57,872 bases of DNA from DATAPE01 sp034667545 (GCA_034667545.1 JAXDJR010000064.1:1-57872); one strand, 5' to 3'. Positions 18,206-27,688 are shown, counted from the stretch's first letter. Made by a program: numbers and translations. The notes: generated by a model from the letters alone, not told the origin.

Positions 18206-19108
18206 TCAGGCTGGATCCACTTGGCCCCCTGCCACTCGGCCGAGCACTTCGAACAAGGCCGCCAGGTCGCGCCGCTCGTAGCCCAGCGCACGAGCTACGG
18301 TAAGCATCTCGTCTGCCGCTGCGGCGGTTGGCAGTGGCACGCCCAGCTGACGGGCGGTGTCGAGCGCCAGCACCAGGTCTTTCTGCATCAGGCTGATGTC
18401 GAACCACGCCTCGTCCGGCAGGTCTTGGAGAAGCGCAGCGCGCGCCTTCAGCATCGGCGAGCCGATCGGGCTCTGGGTCATAACCTCGATGGAGAGCTTG
18501 CGGTCGAGTCCGGAGCGTTCGGCCAACAGCAGGCCTTCGGCGAACGCAAGCATCTGGACGGCGAGGCTGATGTTGATCGCCAGCTTGAGTACCAATCCTT
18601 GCCCGTTGTCGCCGACACGAGTCGGCGTACCGAGTGAGCGCAAGATCGGCTCTGCGTGTGCATACGCTTGTTCTTCCCCGCCCACCATGATCGTGAGCGT
18701 TCCGGCTTGCACTTGCGGAACACTCCCCGATACCGGCGCATCGAGCATGGTAGCTCCGCGCGTGCGGACTTGCTGCGCTAGTTCTCGGCTCGCGCGCGGG
18801 CTGACCGTGCTCATGTCGATCCAGATCTCTTCTGCCTCGAGGCCGGCGATGATTCCGTCGGGCCCCGAGGCAACCGTCTTGAGCACATCGTCGTTGGGAA
18901 CCGAGGTGAAGACGACGTCGGCGGCTTCGGCCACTTCGCGTGGAGTGTTGCGCCATTGAAGTCCATCGTGCATGAGCCCCTGCGCCTGCTCTCGGTTTCG
19001 ATCCTCACCGTAGACCGGGTACCCGGCGGCTAGGAAACGGGCAGCCATGTTGCCGCCCATGTGCCCGAGGCCGACGAAGCCGATCTTTGTTGTAGTTGTC
19101 GTAGCCAT
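18206..19108 (-). CDS. NAD(P)-dependent beta-hydroxyacid dehydrogenase (3-hydroxyisobutyrate dehydrogenase-like)
   Basis: A beta-hydroxyacid dehydrogenase of the 3-hydroxyisobutyrate/tartronate semialdehyde reductase family, 300 residues from ATG 19108 (ribosome-binding site GGGAG upstream). N-terminal Rossmann motif GFVGLGHMGGNMAARFL; signature DAPVSGSVPQVQAGTLTIMV; catalytic-helix region GLVLKLAINISLAVQMLAFA containing the conserved Lys. It starts one base after the stop of the aldo/keto reductase, so the two form an operon. The specific substrate is undetermined. Confidence 0.91.
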   Translation of the reverse strand: MATTTTTKIGFVGLGHMGGNMAARFLAAGYPVYGEDRNREQAQGLMHDGLQWRNTPREVAEAADVVFTSVPNDDVLKTVASGPDGIIAGLEAEEIWIDMSTVSPRASRELAQQVRTRGATMLDAPVSGSVPQVQAGTLTIMVGGEEQAYAHAEPILRSLGTPTRVGDNGQGLVLKLAINISLAVQMLAFAEGLLLAERSGLDRKLSIEVMTQSPIGSPMLKARAALLQDLPDEAWFDISLMQKDLVLALDTARQLGVPLPTAAAADEMLTVARALGYERRDLAALFEVLGRVAGGQVDPA

Positions 19109-19109
19109 C

Positions 19110-20069
19110 TCAAATGCTCCCTTCGATCGTGGCGATATCGTCCTCGGCGAGCTCAAGTGACGCTGCGCCCAGGATCGGGTCGACTTGATCGGACCGCCGG
19201 AACCCGACGATGGCCCCGTCTACAGCGGCGTTGCGCAGCGTCCACGCGACCGCGACCGCTCCGGGGGTTGTATCGAGCCGGTCCGCGACCTCCACCAAGC
19301 GGTCAACGAGCTCGAGGTTGCGTGACAACTGCGGCTCGTTGAACCGGTCACTGTGCTTACGCCAGTCGTCCTCGGGCAGACCTTCGATGCGCTCGCGCGT
19401 CATCTTTCCGGCCAGTAGACCGGATCCCATCGGGGAGTAGACGATCACGCCGATCCCCTCGCGCTCGGCGAAGGGGAGAACCTCCTCCTCGGCTTCGCGT
19501 GCGACCAACGAGTAGGGGGGCTGGAGCGTCTCGACGGGTGCGATGTCTTGCGCCCGTCGCAGCTGCTCGACGGTGAAGTTGGAGACACCGATGTGGCGCA
19601 CCAGCCCCTCCTCGCGGAGCTCAGCAAAGGTCGACCACCCCTCCTCGATCTCCTCGTCGGGGATCGGCCAATGGATCTGGTATAGGTCGATCGCGTCTAC
19701 TCCGAGTCGCTGGAGGCTCCCCTCGACCTCGTGCCGGATCGAGTCTCGCCGCAAGCTCTGGACCGTTGTTCGTTCCGGCCCCTCGGGCTGCCCCGCCTTC
19801 GTAAAGACGTACGGGCGCTCGTAAAGGCCAGAGAGCGCACGGCCGACGACCTCCTCGGAATGTCCGAACCCGTACTGTGCAGCGGTGTCGATCCAGTTGA
19901 CGCCGAGTTCGAGGGCGCGGTGTATCGCCGCGATCGAGTCGTAATCGTCCTGCGCTCCCCAGCCCCAGTCGTAGCCGGTGCCCCCGATCGCCCAGGCGCC
20001 CAAGCCAACGCGGGAGATCTCCATCCCTGTGTTCCCCAGCGCCGATGTCTTGATCTGCGTGTTCTGCAT
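19110..20069 (-). CDS. Aldo/keto reductase
   Basis: NADPH-dependent TIM-barrel reductase, 319 residues from ATG 20069, which has AGAGGAGAG upstream; the open frame extends further but without homology. The catalytic Asp and Tyr lie in NWIDTAAQYGFGHSEEVVGR, the Lys in VFTKAGQP and the His in IDLYQIHWP. HIGVSNFTVEQL and YSPMGSGLLAGKM follow, and the C-terminal cofactor-binding part is GAIVGFRRSDQVD. These are all family features. It is co-transcribed with the dehydrogenase downstream. A broad aldehyde or sugar substrate is likely. Confidence 0.93.
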   Translation of the reverse strand: MQNTQIKTSALGNTGMEISRVGLGAWAIGGTGYDWGWGAQDDYDSIAAIHRALELGVNWIDTAAQYGFGHSEEVVGRALSGLYERPYVFTKAGQPEGPERTTVQSLRRDSIRHEVEGSLQRLGVDAIDLYQIHWPIPDEEIEEGWSTFAELREEGLVRHIGVSNFTVEQLRRAQDIAPVETLQPPYSLVAREAEEEVLPFAEREGIGVIVYSPMGSGLLAGKMTRERIEGLPEDDWRKHSDRFNEPQLSRNLELVDRLVEVADRLDTTPGAVAVAWTLRNAAVDGAIVGFRRSDQVDPILGAASLELAEDDIATIEGSI

Positions 20070-20297
20070 AACCACTCTCCTCTCGTTGGATGTCATAGCT
20101 CGAGCATCGCTCCGGCGAGGTTGCACGTCCTCCCCGCCAACATCAAAGTCGCACTCCGGTGGGCCGCAACTCTCGTGTAGGTGGTAGCCGGAATAGTGGG
20201 ACAAACGCGCTGTGATGGGCGGAGGCGCTGTGAGAAGAGCTGGCACAAAGGCGCCGTGAGGACGGCATCTCCACGTGTGGCTCGTCGCCGGTTCGGG

Positions 20298-20792
20298 TCA
20301 GCTGGCAGCGGCACCCAGCGCCGCGCTTACAGCGGCGATGATTGCCCCGCCGAGTGTTACCGAAACGACCGAGCGCAGAAAACTCGTGTTGAAGAAACGC
20401 GAGCGGATCCAGGCTAAGGCAACGAGCTCGAAAGCGATCGTGGCGAGCGCGACCAGCAGCGCAGCTCGGAATTGCGGGATCAGAAACGGCAATGTGTGCA
20501 AGATCCCGCCCGCGAACGTGCCGGCTCCTGTGATCGAGCCGCGCAGGTAGGGACTGCCGCGACCGGTTAGGTCGCCCGTGTCTGAGAGACCCTCGGAGAA
20601 GGCCATGCTGATGCCCGCCCCGATGGCCGTTGCGAGTCCGGCGAGGAACGCGTAGTGGGGGTTGTGGGTGGCTAGGGCTACAGCGAAGATCGGTGCCAGA
20701 GTCGAGAGCGACCCGTCGATCAACCCGGTCATCGCCGGTTGGACACGCTGCAGCAAGAATGACTGTGGTGAAATCGACTCCGAGCTGATCAT
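20298..20792 (-). CDS. VIT1/CCC1-like small membrane protein
   Basis: A 164-residue hydrophobic protein that resembles the membrane domain of the VIT/CCC1 iron-manganese transporter family. It has GLIDGSLSTLAPIFAVALAT for the first helix, GAGISMAFSEGLSDTGDL for the second-helix region with the conserved Ser-Met and Glu, then RGSITGAGTFAGGILHTLPF and a final pair of helices. It is shorter than typical family members (about 230) because the cytoplasmic metal-binding loop is nearly absent, like the C-terminal half of Mbfa/Erv-VIT proteins without the ferritin domain. It is 11 bases from the MFS gene stop. Iron export is possible but unproven. Confidence 0.75.
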   Translation of the reverse strand: MISSESISPQSFLLQRVQPAMTGLIDGSLSTLAPIFAVALATHNPHYAFLAGLATAIGAGISMAFSEGLSDTGDLTGRGSPYLRGSITGAGTFAGGILHTLPFLIPQFRAALLVALATIAFELVALAWIRSRFFNTSFLRSVVSVTLGGAIIAAVSAALGAAAS

Positions 20793-20803
20793 CTTCGCCC
20801 CTC

Positions 20804-22471
20804 CTAGGTGCGATTGAGAATGCGTTCAGCATGGCAGCGCAAGGCTTTCGTGTCGTGACTTCTAGCGGGTGCCTCGTCGTGTGGAACTCGATGGTGGGCG
20901 AGGAATTCCGGCAGGGGCCACGGGTGGTCGAGATGGCTTTGGCGGAGCCGTTCGTGATGCTCTTGACAGTCTCTCTCACTGACGAGGACGAGCGAGAGCA
21001 CGCTCGCAGCGAGGGCAAGAGCCGCCCCCACGCCCATCGCCAGCCTGTAACCACCGGCGAGGGCGGTGATGGAACCGGCGCGGGAGCCAGTCTCGGCCGC
21101 CGCTACGGCGAGCAGCGTGGCGACACCGATCGCGGAGCCAACTTGCCGAGCGGTATTGACGAGCGCGCTGGCTAGCCCTTGTTCGTCATTGGTGACGCCC
21201 GCGGTCCCGGCGACGGTGGCGGCGAACATGGTGCTCGTCGTGCCGAACCCCACCAGGAAGAGAACAACCCCGAGCAGTGGATACCGGCTGGTGGCAGGGA
21301 ACCGCAGCAGGAGTGCCAATCCCACGGCAGCGAGGGCCGCGCTGGTCGTGAGGAGCCGCTTGATGCCCACGCGAGCGATGACCGTCGCGCCGACGGCGCC
21401 GCGCAGTAGCCCTGCAATGCCTTGTGGCACTACGACGAGCCCAGCTTGCAGCGGCGAGTAGCCAAGCACCTGCTGACAGTAGAGGCTCAGGAGCAGGACT
21501 TCAGCGGCGTTCCACGCCCCGACCAGCAGTGTCACTCCGTCGCCCGCCGCGAGGGTGCGCGAACGGAAGATCGACATCGGAATGAGCGGCTCCGAGCTGC
21601 GCCGGTCGCGGAGAACGAAGGCCGTAAGGAGCGCGCCTGCGACCGCAAGCGCGACGAAGAAGGGCGGAGACATCCATCCGTCATTTACTCCAGCAGTCGG
21701 CGCGTAGACGAGTGTCGAGACCCCGGCGATGACGAGGCAGGCGCCTATCAGATCGAGGTGCGGTCTCACAGACGCGGCCACATCCGAGGGCAGGATGCGC
21801 GAGCTGAAGGCGGCGCCGAGTAAGCAAATGGGGACGTTGACAAAGAAGATGCCACGCCAGCCCACGGTCTCCACGAGGAGGCCACCGAGTACGAGGCCGA
21901 TGACGAATCCCACCGAGGCGGTGGAGCCGTAGTAACCGAGAACACGCGTTCGGTCATTCCTACCCTGGAAGCTCGTGGTCAGGATCGATAGCGCTGCCGG
22001 CGCCACCGCGGCGGCCGCGATGCCCTGCACCGCGCGAGCAACAACGAGAAGGATCAGATTCGTGGCCAGCCCGCCCATCGCCGACGCGGCTGCGAACGCG
22101 GCCAGCCCCCATACGAATGGCCGCCGCCGCCCGAATAGGTCGGCCGCCCTGCCGCCCAATACCAGCAGACCGCCGAAGCTGATGGCGTAGGCGGTGACGA
22201 CCCACTGCACAGAGGTCGACGACGCGTGGAGTGCGCGGCTCATATCCGGCAGCGCGACATTGACGATGCTGAAATCGAGCACAATCACGAGCTGAGCGCT
22301 TAGGACGATCACCAGCCCGAGACGCCCGAGCGCGCCGGGCGCCGCCTTTCGAGACGATGCGGAACGCCGGTGCGATCGCTGCTGGGTCGGGTCCTGGCGC
22401 CGCAGCCATTGTCGGATCGGTTGCCTAGCTCTCGGACCTCCAAGCCTTGTCGCCGATCCGCCTTGCCTCAT
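20804..22471 (-). CDS. MFS exporter, DHA2 family (14 helices)
   Basis: Proton-driven multidrug-type exporter. The core has the DHA2 signatures: FSIVNVALPDMSRAL in the first helix, motif A LGGRAADLFGRRRPFVWGL, motif C GLVLGGLLVETVGWRGIFF and NVPICLLG. The start is uncertain: ATG 22471 has GGGGAGGG a few bases upstream, and a GTG at 22510 is also open. Either way, about 45-60 basic, low-complexity residues precede the first helix. The C-terminus extends about 50 residues past the last helix with His-rich sequence, which is unusual. No adjacent dedicated regulator is apparent; the gene diverges from the LuxR regulator at 22703. Confidence 0.9.
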   Translation of the reverse strand: MRQGGSATRLGGPRARQPIRQWLRRQDPTQQRSHRRSASSRKAAPGALGRLGLVIVLSAQLVIVLDFSIVNVALPDMSRALHASSTSVQWVVTAYAISFGGLLVLGGRAADLFGRRRPFVWGLAAFAAASAMGGLATNLILLVVARAVQGIAAAAVAPAALSILTTSFQGRNDRTRVLGYYGSTASVGFVIGLVLGGLLVETVGWRGIFFVNVPICLLGAAFSSRILPSDVAASVRPHLDLIGACLVIAGVSTLVYAPTAGVNDGWMSPPFFVALAVAGALLTAFVLRDRRSSEPLIPMSIFRSRTLAAGDGVTLLVGAWNAAEVLLLSLYCQQVLGYSPLQAGLVVVPQGIAGLLRGAVGATVIARVGIKRLLTTSAALAAVGLALLLRFPATSRYPLLGVVLFLVGFGTTSTMFAATVAGTAGVTNDEQGLASALVNTARQVGSAIGVATLLAVAAAETGSRAGSITALAGGYRLAMGVGAALALAASVLSLVLVSERDCQEHHERLRQSHLDHPWPLPEFLAHHRVPHDEAPARSHDTKALRCHAERILNRT

Positions 22472-22702
22472 CGCCCTCCCCTGTCCTCGTCCGGATACGT
22501 TTCCCGTCACCCCCCCGGCCGCTGGACAGATGATTCCTCCAAGGGGGTCCCGGGTCCTCCACGGCAGCGCCCATCAAAGGCCCCCGCCAACCGTAGTCAT
22601 CGGATACCTGCCAACCGGCACGACCGCCGCGGTGATCCGGCTGGCTCGATCCGATGCCTTGGCGAGAAGCGCCTCGTGCCTGCCGGCAGTAAGGTCCAGG
22701 CG

Positions 22703-23356
22703 TTGAGCCCCACGAGTGTGATCCTGGCTGAAGATGATGTCTTGCTTCGAGCCGGGTTGGCGAGCCTGCTTGAGCGCGCCGACTTCCAGGTCACCGGCCA
22801 AGCTGGCGACGCAACCGAGCTCTTAGCCCGCGTGCGAGCGCAATCTCCCGACCTTGTCATCGTGGACATCCGCATGCCCCCAACCCATTCCACCGAGGGG
22901 CTCGAAGCCGCGCGAGTGATCCGCGAGGAGTTTCCTGGGGTCGGAATCCTCGTCCTTTCCGCTCACGTCGAGGTGGAACACGCGGTCGAGCTACTGGTTA
23001 GCGGCGATCGGATCGGCTATCTGTTGAAGAGTCGTGTCACCGATGTAGATGAGTTCCTCGAGACGTTGGGGCGGATCGTTAGGGGGGGTTCAGTCCTCGA
23101 CCCAACGCTGGTGAAGGAACTCGTCGGCGGTGCTCGGGTGAGCGATCCGCTCGGAGTGCTCACCGCTCGGGAGCGTGAAGTGCTCGCCCAGATGGCCGAG
23201 GGGCGTTCCAACGCCGGCATTGCCAAGGTGTTGTGGGTGACCGAGGGAACCGTCGAGAAGCATGTTCGAAGTATCCTCACGAAGCTGGATCTTCCTGAGA
23301 CGGGAAACGATCACCGCCGCGTCCTCGCGGTCATCCGGTTCCTGGACGCGCTCTGA
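22703..23356 (+). CDS. NarL/LuxR-type response regulator
   Basis: A two-component regulator of 217 residues: receiver domain (VILAEDDVLLRAGLASLLE with acidic pair, phosphoacceptor Asp in LVIVDIRMPPTHSTEG, Lys in YLLKSRV) and C-terminal LuxR helix-turn-helix (LTAREREVLAQMAEGRSNAG, then TVEKHVRSILTKLDL). The start is most likely TTG 22703, with AAGG upstream; the longer open frame shows no homology. The receiver is close to those at 35235 and 45672 (same DIRMPP and YLLK pattern), so the three are probably paralogues. Likely partner: the kinase at 23985. Confidence 0.9.
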   Translation: MSPTSVILAEDDVLLRAGLASLLERADFQVTGQAGDATELLARVRAQSPDLVIVDIRMPPTHSTEGLEAARVIREEFPGVGILVLSAHVEVEHAVELLVSGDRIGYLLKSRVTDVDEFLETLGRIVRGGSVLDPTLVKELVGGARVSDPLGVLTAREREVLAQMAEGRSNAGIAKVLWVTEGTVEKHVRSILTKLDLPETGNDHRRVLAVIRFLDAL

Positions 23357-23508
23357 ATGGTCTGCGCCGAAGGCTTATGCATGCGACTGGGTCCCCCGCC
23401 GGATGCTTGTGCGCAGTCAGTAGACGACGCTCGAGCGCTTGGTCGTCGTTCCGCGATATTGAAGTTAGCCGGAATGGAAGTCGGGATCGCACCTGCCATC
23501 CTGCAGGC

Positions 23509-23883
23509 ATGTCATTTCGTTGCCTCATCGTGGACGACAGCGCCGCGTTTCTGAAGGCCGCTCGCTCACTTCTCGAAAAAGAAGGGGTCACGGTTGTGGG
23601 CGTCGCCTCCACGGGCGCCGAGGCTCTTCGACAAACCGACCAGCTCCATCCAGATGTCACACTGGTTGACATCGATCTGGGTGCGGAGAGCGGCCTCGAT
23701 CTCGTCCGCCGACTCGAAGAAAATGCCGAGGCGTCTTCTCGGATGATCCTGATCTCGACTCACGCCGAGGCAGACTTCGCAGACCTCATCGTAGAGAGTC
23801 CCGTCGACGGATTTCTGTCCAAGTCCGATGTCTCTGCCGAAGCCATTTGTCACCTGCTCAACAACGATCGCGACCTGGACTGA
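23509..23883 (+). CDS. Stand-alone response-regulator receiver
   Basis: A 124-residue CheY-like single domain. FRCLIVDDSAAFLKAARSLL has the acidic pocket, VTLVDIDLGAESGLDLVRR the phosphoacceptor Asp, LISTHAE the conserved Ser/Thr and FLSKSDV the Lys. No output domain. ATG 23509 is chosen because homology begins there. It sits between a LuxR regulator and a histidine kinase and may act as a phosphate shuttle or sink. Confidence 0.88.
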   Translation: MSFRCLIVDDSAAFLKAARSLLEKEGVTVVGVASTGAEALRQTDQLHPDVTLVDIDLGAESGLDLVRRLEENAEASSRMILISTHAEADFADLIVESPVDGFLSKSDVSAEAICHLLNNDRDLD

Positions 23884-23984
23884 GGGAGCTCAACCGCTGC
23901 AACCTCGCAAATCCTTTTTCGCCGTCGATCAAGGTATGGGCTAGCCTCAAGAGGTGACGTCACCGCTGCGGCGCGATCGTCGGA

Positions 23985-25970
23985 GTGTTTTCCCCGCGCG
24001 TCCGAGAGTTTGAAGTGGGCGGCGGGATTCGCACGCGTACGCTCCTGGCGTCTGGCGTGCTTGCAGTCATGATTGTGGCGGCATTCCTCTTCTTGTTCCT
24101 TGCGATCGCGAACTTGCTTAGGTCGACTGACCAGAGACGCCAGGCGCGAGAGTCGCTGGTTGCGGCGGACGCGCTAGAGGAGCTCGTCATTAACCTCGAG
24201 ACGGGCCTGCGTGGGTTCGTCATCACAGGGAAGGATCGCTTTCTCGAGCCGTGGAGACAAGCTCGTGCCGCCTTTCCCAAACAGGCGAGAGCGCTCGAGG
24301 CCTTGGTGGCCGACGATCCCGTCCAACTGACCCGAGTCCGCCGGATTGTCAAGGCCACCACCTCGTACATCCATGACTATTCGGAACCCCTTGTGAAGGC
24401 AGTGCGACGTCACGATCCCCCTGCGAGCAGTGTCCAGAGGACCGAAGAGGGGAAGCGCCGCGTCGACGGGCTTCGAACGGAGTTCGCGTCGTTCGCGTCC
24501 ACTATGAACGCCGTTCTCACCGCACGCGAGGTCAGCGCCGCCCAGGCTGGTCGTAGAGCGCTCGTCGCCGGCGCGGCCGGTCTCGCAGGATCAGTTCTGC
24601 TGATCGTTCTCTTCGCCGGCTACCTGACGCGAGCGATCGTCGGACCCGTTCGCACGGCAGCCGCAATGGCCGGCCGACTCGCGGGAGGAGATCTCCGAGC
24701 ACGGGTGCAGGAGACTGGTGTGGACGAGATCGGCGCACTCGAACGGTCCTTCAACACGATGGCCAAGTCGCTCGAAGCCAACCAAGAGGAATTACAAACC
24801 CTGTTGGAGGAGCAGTCTGCCTTGAGGCGAACGGCAACGCTCGTTGCACAGGCCGCCTCGCCCTCCAAGGTCTTCGAGGCCGTTACTGGGGAAGTGGGTG
24901 TGCTCTTTGGTGCCGATCTCGCACGCATGGAGAGGTTCGAGACCGACGGTACGGTTACGGGCGTCGCCGGCTGGGGCATTGAGGAGGGGCACCAACTCGC
25001 CGTCGGCAGCCGGTTTGCCGTTGAAGGTGTGAGTATTGCCGCACTGGTGCAGCAGACGGGCCGTCCCGCGCGCGTAGACACTTTTGCCAACGCCGCGGGT
25101 GCGATTGCAGAAGAAGCTCGAGAGCTGGGGATCCGCTCGTCTGTCGGCTGTCCGATCGTGGTCGCTGGGCGTCTCTGGGGTGTCATCGCCGCCTCGAGAA
25201 AGCGCGATGAGGCTTTTCCCACGGACACGGAGTCGCGCATCGCCGACTTCACCGAACTCGTTGCAACCGCGATTGCGAACGCCGAGGGCCGCGCCGAGCT
25301 AGCGGCCTCACGAGTCCGGATCGTGGAGGCCGCCGATGGAGCCAGGAAACGCATCGAACGCGACCTGCATGACGGGATCCAACAGCGGCTCGTCTCGCTC
25401 GGGCTCGATCTCCGTACGGCGGACCTGGGCGTGCCTCACGAGCTCGGCGATGTTCGTACCCAGCTATCGGAGGTCGGGCGGGGGCTCGAGAGCCTGCTGG
25501 ACGAGCTGCGTGAGATCTCGCGCGGCATCCATCCGGCGATCTTGTCGGAAGGAGGTCTCAATCCCGCCCTCAAGGCGCTCGCCCGGCGGTCGCCTGTCCC
25601 GGTGAAGCTCGATCTTCAGTTGGCCGCCCGGCTGCCGGAGCGCATCGAGGTGGCGGCGTACTACGTCGCCTCCGAAGCTCTCGCGAACGCCGCCAAGCAC
25701 GCTCGCGCCTCGGTCGTGAAGGTTGACGTCCGGCTGAGCAGTGGAGCCCTGCGGCTTGCAATCCGGGATGACGGCCTCGGTGGGGCCGACCCGAGCCGGG
25801 GGTCCGGGCTGATAGGCCTCATAGATCGCGTAGAAGCTATGCAGGGGACCCTGGTGGTCGACAGTCCGATGCGAGATGGAACGTCCTTGCTCGTAGAGAT
25901 CCCGATCCAGGTCGAGGATGAGTTGTCCGCTCAAGCCTCGCCTACCCAGCAAGATCAAGCATTGTCTTGA
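23985..25970 (+). CDS. CHASE3-HAMP-GAF sensor histidine kinase (NarL partner type)
   Basis: A membrane sensor kinase of 661 residues from GTG 23985. TM1 at about 20-45. An extracytoplasmic CHASE3-like domain follows at 50-190 (VINLETGLRGFVITGKDRF is characteristic). TM2 is at about 192-215, HAMP at 216-268, then a coiled linker and a GAF domain at about 285-435. The HisKA_3 dimerisation domain has RKRIERDLHDGIQQRLVSLG, phosphoacceptor His462. The HATPase domain at about 550-650 has SEALANAAKHA and IRDDGLGG. It probably phosphorylates the LuxR regulator at 22703 and perhaps the lone receiver at 23509. Confidence 0.92.
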   Translation: MFSPRVREFEVGGGIRTRTLLASGVLAVMIVAAFLFLFLAIANLLRSTDQRRQARESLVAADALEELVINLETGLRGFVITGKDRFLEPWRQARAAFPKQARALEALVADDPVQLTRVRRIVKATTSYIHDYSEPLVKAVRRHDPPASSVQRTEEGKRRVDGLRTEFASFASTMNAVLTAREVSAAQAGRRALVAGAAGLAGSVLLIVLFAGYLTRAIVGPVRTAAAMAGRLAGGDLRARVQETGVDEIGALERSFNTMAKSLEANQEELQTLLEEQSALRRTATLVAQAASPSKVFEAVTGEVGVLFGADLARMERFETDGTVTGVAGWGIEEGHQLAVGSRFAVEGVSIAALVQQTGRPARVDTFANAAGAIAEEARELGIRSSVGCPIVVAGRLWGVIAASRKRDEAFPTDTESRIADFTELVATAIANAEGRAELAASRVRIVEAADGARKRIERDLHDGIQQRLVSLGLDLRTADLGVPHELGDVRTQLSEVGRGLESLLDELREISRGIHPAILSEGGLNPALKALARRSPVPVKLDLQLAARLPERIEVAAYYVASEALANAAKHARASVVKVDVRLSSGALRLAIRDDGLGGADPSRGSGLIGLIDRVEAMQGTLVVDSPMRDGTSLLVEIPIQVEDELSAQASPTQQDQALS

Positions 25971-26140
25971 TGCCTGTTGTACATGGCCATCACCTGATGT
26001 TTGGGCGGTTTCGGCTGATGTTTGGCTGAACTTGGTGGGTGATCTGCGACGGCTAGGTGATGTCTGACGAGTGTTCGGGGTGATATTGGTAGTGGGTCCG
26101 GCTATTGGACGACAGCAGGAGACCGAAAGGGGGAACTACA

Positions 26141-26977
26141 GTGCGCGTCTGCCTAATGATCGAGGGTCAAGAGGCCGTTACCTGGGAACAGTGGAAGGCT
26201 CTTGCGACCACATGCGAGCGGAGCGGAATCGAGACTCTGTTTCGCTCAGACCACTACCTCTCCGTGCAGGGTCAAGGCGAGCGAGGTTCGCTCGACGCCT
26301 GGACGACCATAGCGGCGCTCGCTGCAGTGACCTCGACGTTGCGTCTCGGCACATTGGTGTCGCCGGTGACGTTCCGTCATCCCTCGTTGCTCGCCAAAGC
26401 TGTTGTCACCGCGGACCATGTCAGTGGCGGCGGCCGCATCGAGCTCGGCCTGGGGGCGGGTTGGTTGGAGGCAGAGCATGCCGCATACGGCTTTGCCTTT
26501 CCGCCCCCCGCTGTGCGGATGGAGATGCTTTCCGAGCAACTCGAGCTGGTCCGGAAAGAGTGGGCCGAGGGCACCTTCACGCAGGAGGGGCGGCACTACT
26601 CCGTGCAGAATCTCGACGCTCTACCTAAACCGATCAGCGAACCGCGCCTGCTGCTGGGAGGAGGCGGTGGACGGCGCAGCCTTGCGCTGGCCGTTCGCTA
26701 CGCAGACGAGTACAACGTCTTCCATATGAGCGAGGAGCACCTACGCGAGGTCCGGTCCGGTCTGGACGACGCCTGCAAGCGTGTGGGCCGCGACCCGGCG
26801 ACTCTCCCGCTATCTCTAATGGATCCCGTCGACAAAGCTCCTACTGAGCAGGTAGTTCAGCGATTCCGGCAGCTCGAGTCCGCCGGCGTCGAGAGAATCA
26901 TGTTGCAGCATCTCCAGCATGAGGACCTCGACACGGTCGAATGGATCGGTCGTGAGCTGGCACCTGCACTCGCTTGA
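26141..26977 (+). CDS. LLM-class F420-dependent oxidoreductase
   Basis: A luciferase-like flavin/F420-dependent oxidoreductase of 278 residues. GTG 26141 has AAAGGGGG upstream and starts the barrel's first strand (VRVCLMIEGQEAVTWEQW). Family segments include ETLFRSDHYL, LAAVTSTLRLGTLVSPVTFR, GRIELGLGAGWLEAEHAAYG and RLLLGGGGGRRSLALAVRYA. The TLRLGTLV-GLGAGW pattern fits the F420-using actinobacterial group; F420 rather than FMN use is inferred. The substrate is unknown. Confidence 0.9.
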   Translation: MRVCLMIEGQEAVTWEQWKALATTCERSGIETLFRSDHYLSVQGQGERGSLDAWTTIAALAAVTSTLRLGTLVSPVTFRHPSLLAKAVVTADHVSGGGRIELGLGAGWLEAEHAAYGFAFPPPAVRMEMLSEQLELVRKEWAEGTFTQEGRHYSVQNLDALPKPISEPRLLLGGGGGRRSLALAVRYADEYNVFHMSEEHLREVRSGLDDACKRVGRDPATLPLSLMDPVDKAPTEQVVQRFRQLESAGVERIMLQHLQHEDLDTVEWIGRELAPALA

Positions 26978-27031
26978 CGGGCCTCTTTCGACTGATTCGG
27001 TGTGCCGATCAATAGGACGCGGGGAGGGTTG

Positions 27032-27673
27032 ATGAACAAGGTTAGGTTTCAGCTAGCTATCTCGTTGGACGGTTTCATAGCGGGTCCGAACCAGAGCGTT
27101 GATGATCCGCTCGGTGTCGGTGGTATCGCCCTTCATGATTGGGCCTTCGCTCTCGAGGCATGGCGCAAGCAGCAGGGCCAAGAAGGCGGCGAGGTGAACG
27201 CTAGCACGCCGGTGGTCGAGGAATTCCAGTCGAACATCGGCGCGTACGTGATGGGCCGGAACATGTTCGGGGGCGGACGCGGGCCGTGGGCCGAAGATGA
27301 GCCCTGGAACGGATGGTGGGGCGACAATCCTCCCTATCACGCGCCCGTATTCGTGCTCACGCACCATCCTCGGACGTCACTCGAGATGGAGGGTGGCACA
27401 ACGTTCACTTTTGTCACCGAGGGGATCGGTTCGGCCCTCCAGCAGGCCCGGCTGGCAGCGGGTGGGCAGGACGTTTTGATCGCGGGGGGCGCCGACGCGG
27501 TGCAACAGTATCTTGCTGCCGGGTTGGTGGATGAGTTCGAGCTTCATGTAGTGCCGCTGCTGCTCGGAGCCGGGGAGCGGCTACTCGAGAACATCGGCGT
27601 TCTCCAGCTAGAGCAAGTGCGAGCGGTCGAAGCCCCGGGCGTCACTCACCTCAAGTACCGCGTGATCAAGTGA
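27032..27673 (+). CDS. Dihydrofolate reductase-like (RibD C-terminal domain) protein
   Basis: A 213-residue member of the RibD_C/DHFR-like reductase family, NADPH-dependent by homology. ATG 27032 follows GGGGAGGG at 27021-27028. FQLAISLDGFIAGPNQSVDD is the family opening; GAYVMGRNMFGGG follows and the nucleotide-binding end has GQDVLIAGGADAVQQYLAAG and ELHVVPLLLGAGERL. These stand-alone proteins are common in actinobacteria with no settled physiological role. A true DHFR function is unlikely. Confidence 0.89.
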   Translation: MNKVRFQLAISLDGFIAGPNQSVDDPLGVGGIALHDWAFALEAWRKQQGQEGGEVNASTPVVEEFQSNIGAYVMGRNMFGGGRGPWAEDEPWNGWWGDNPPYHAPVFVLTHHPRTSLEMEGGTTFTFVTEGIGSALQQARLAAGGQDVLIAGGADAVQQYLAAGLVDEFELHVVPLLLGAGERLLENIGVLQLEQVRAVEAPGVTHLKYRVIK

Positions 27674-27688
27674 CCCACCTAAGCGTTG

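Noticed and set aside
20143..21054. 303-residue minus-strand frame
   Set aside because: It overlaps the VIT-like and MFS genes in another frame and reads as low-complexity nonsense.
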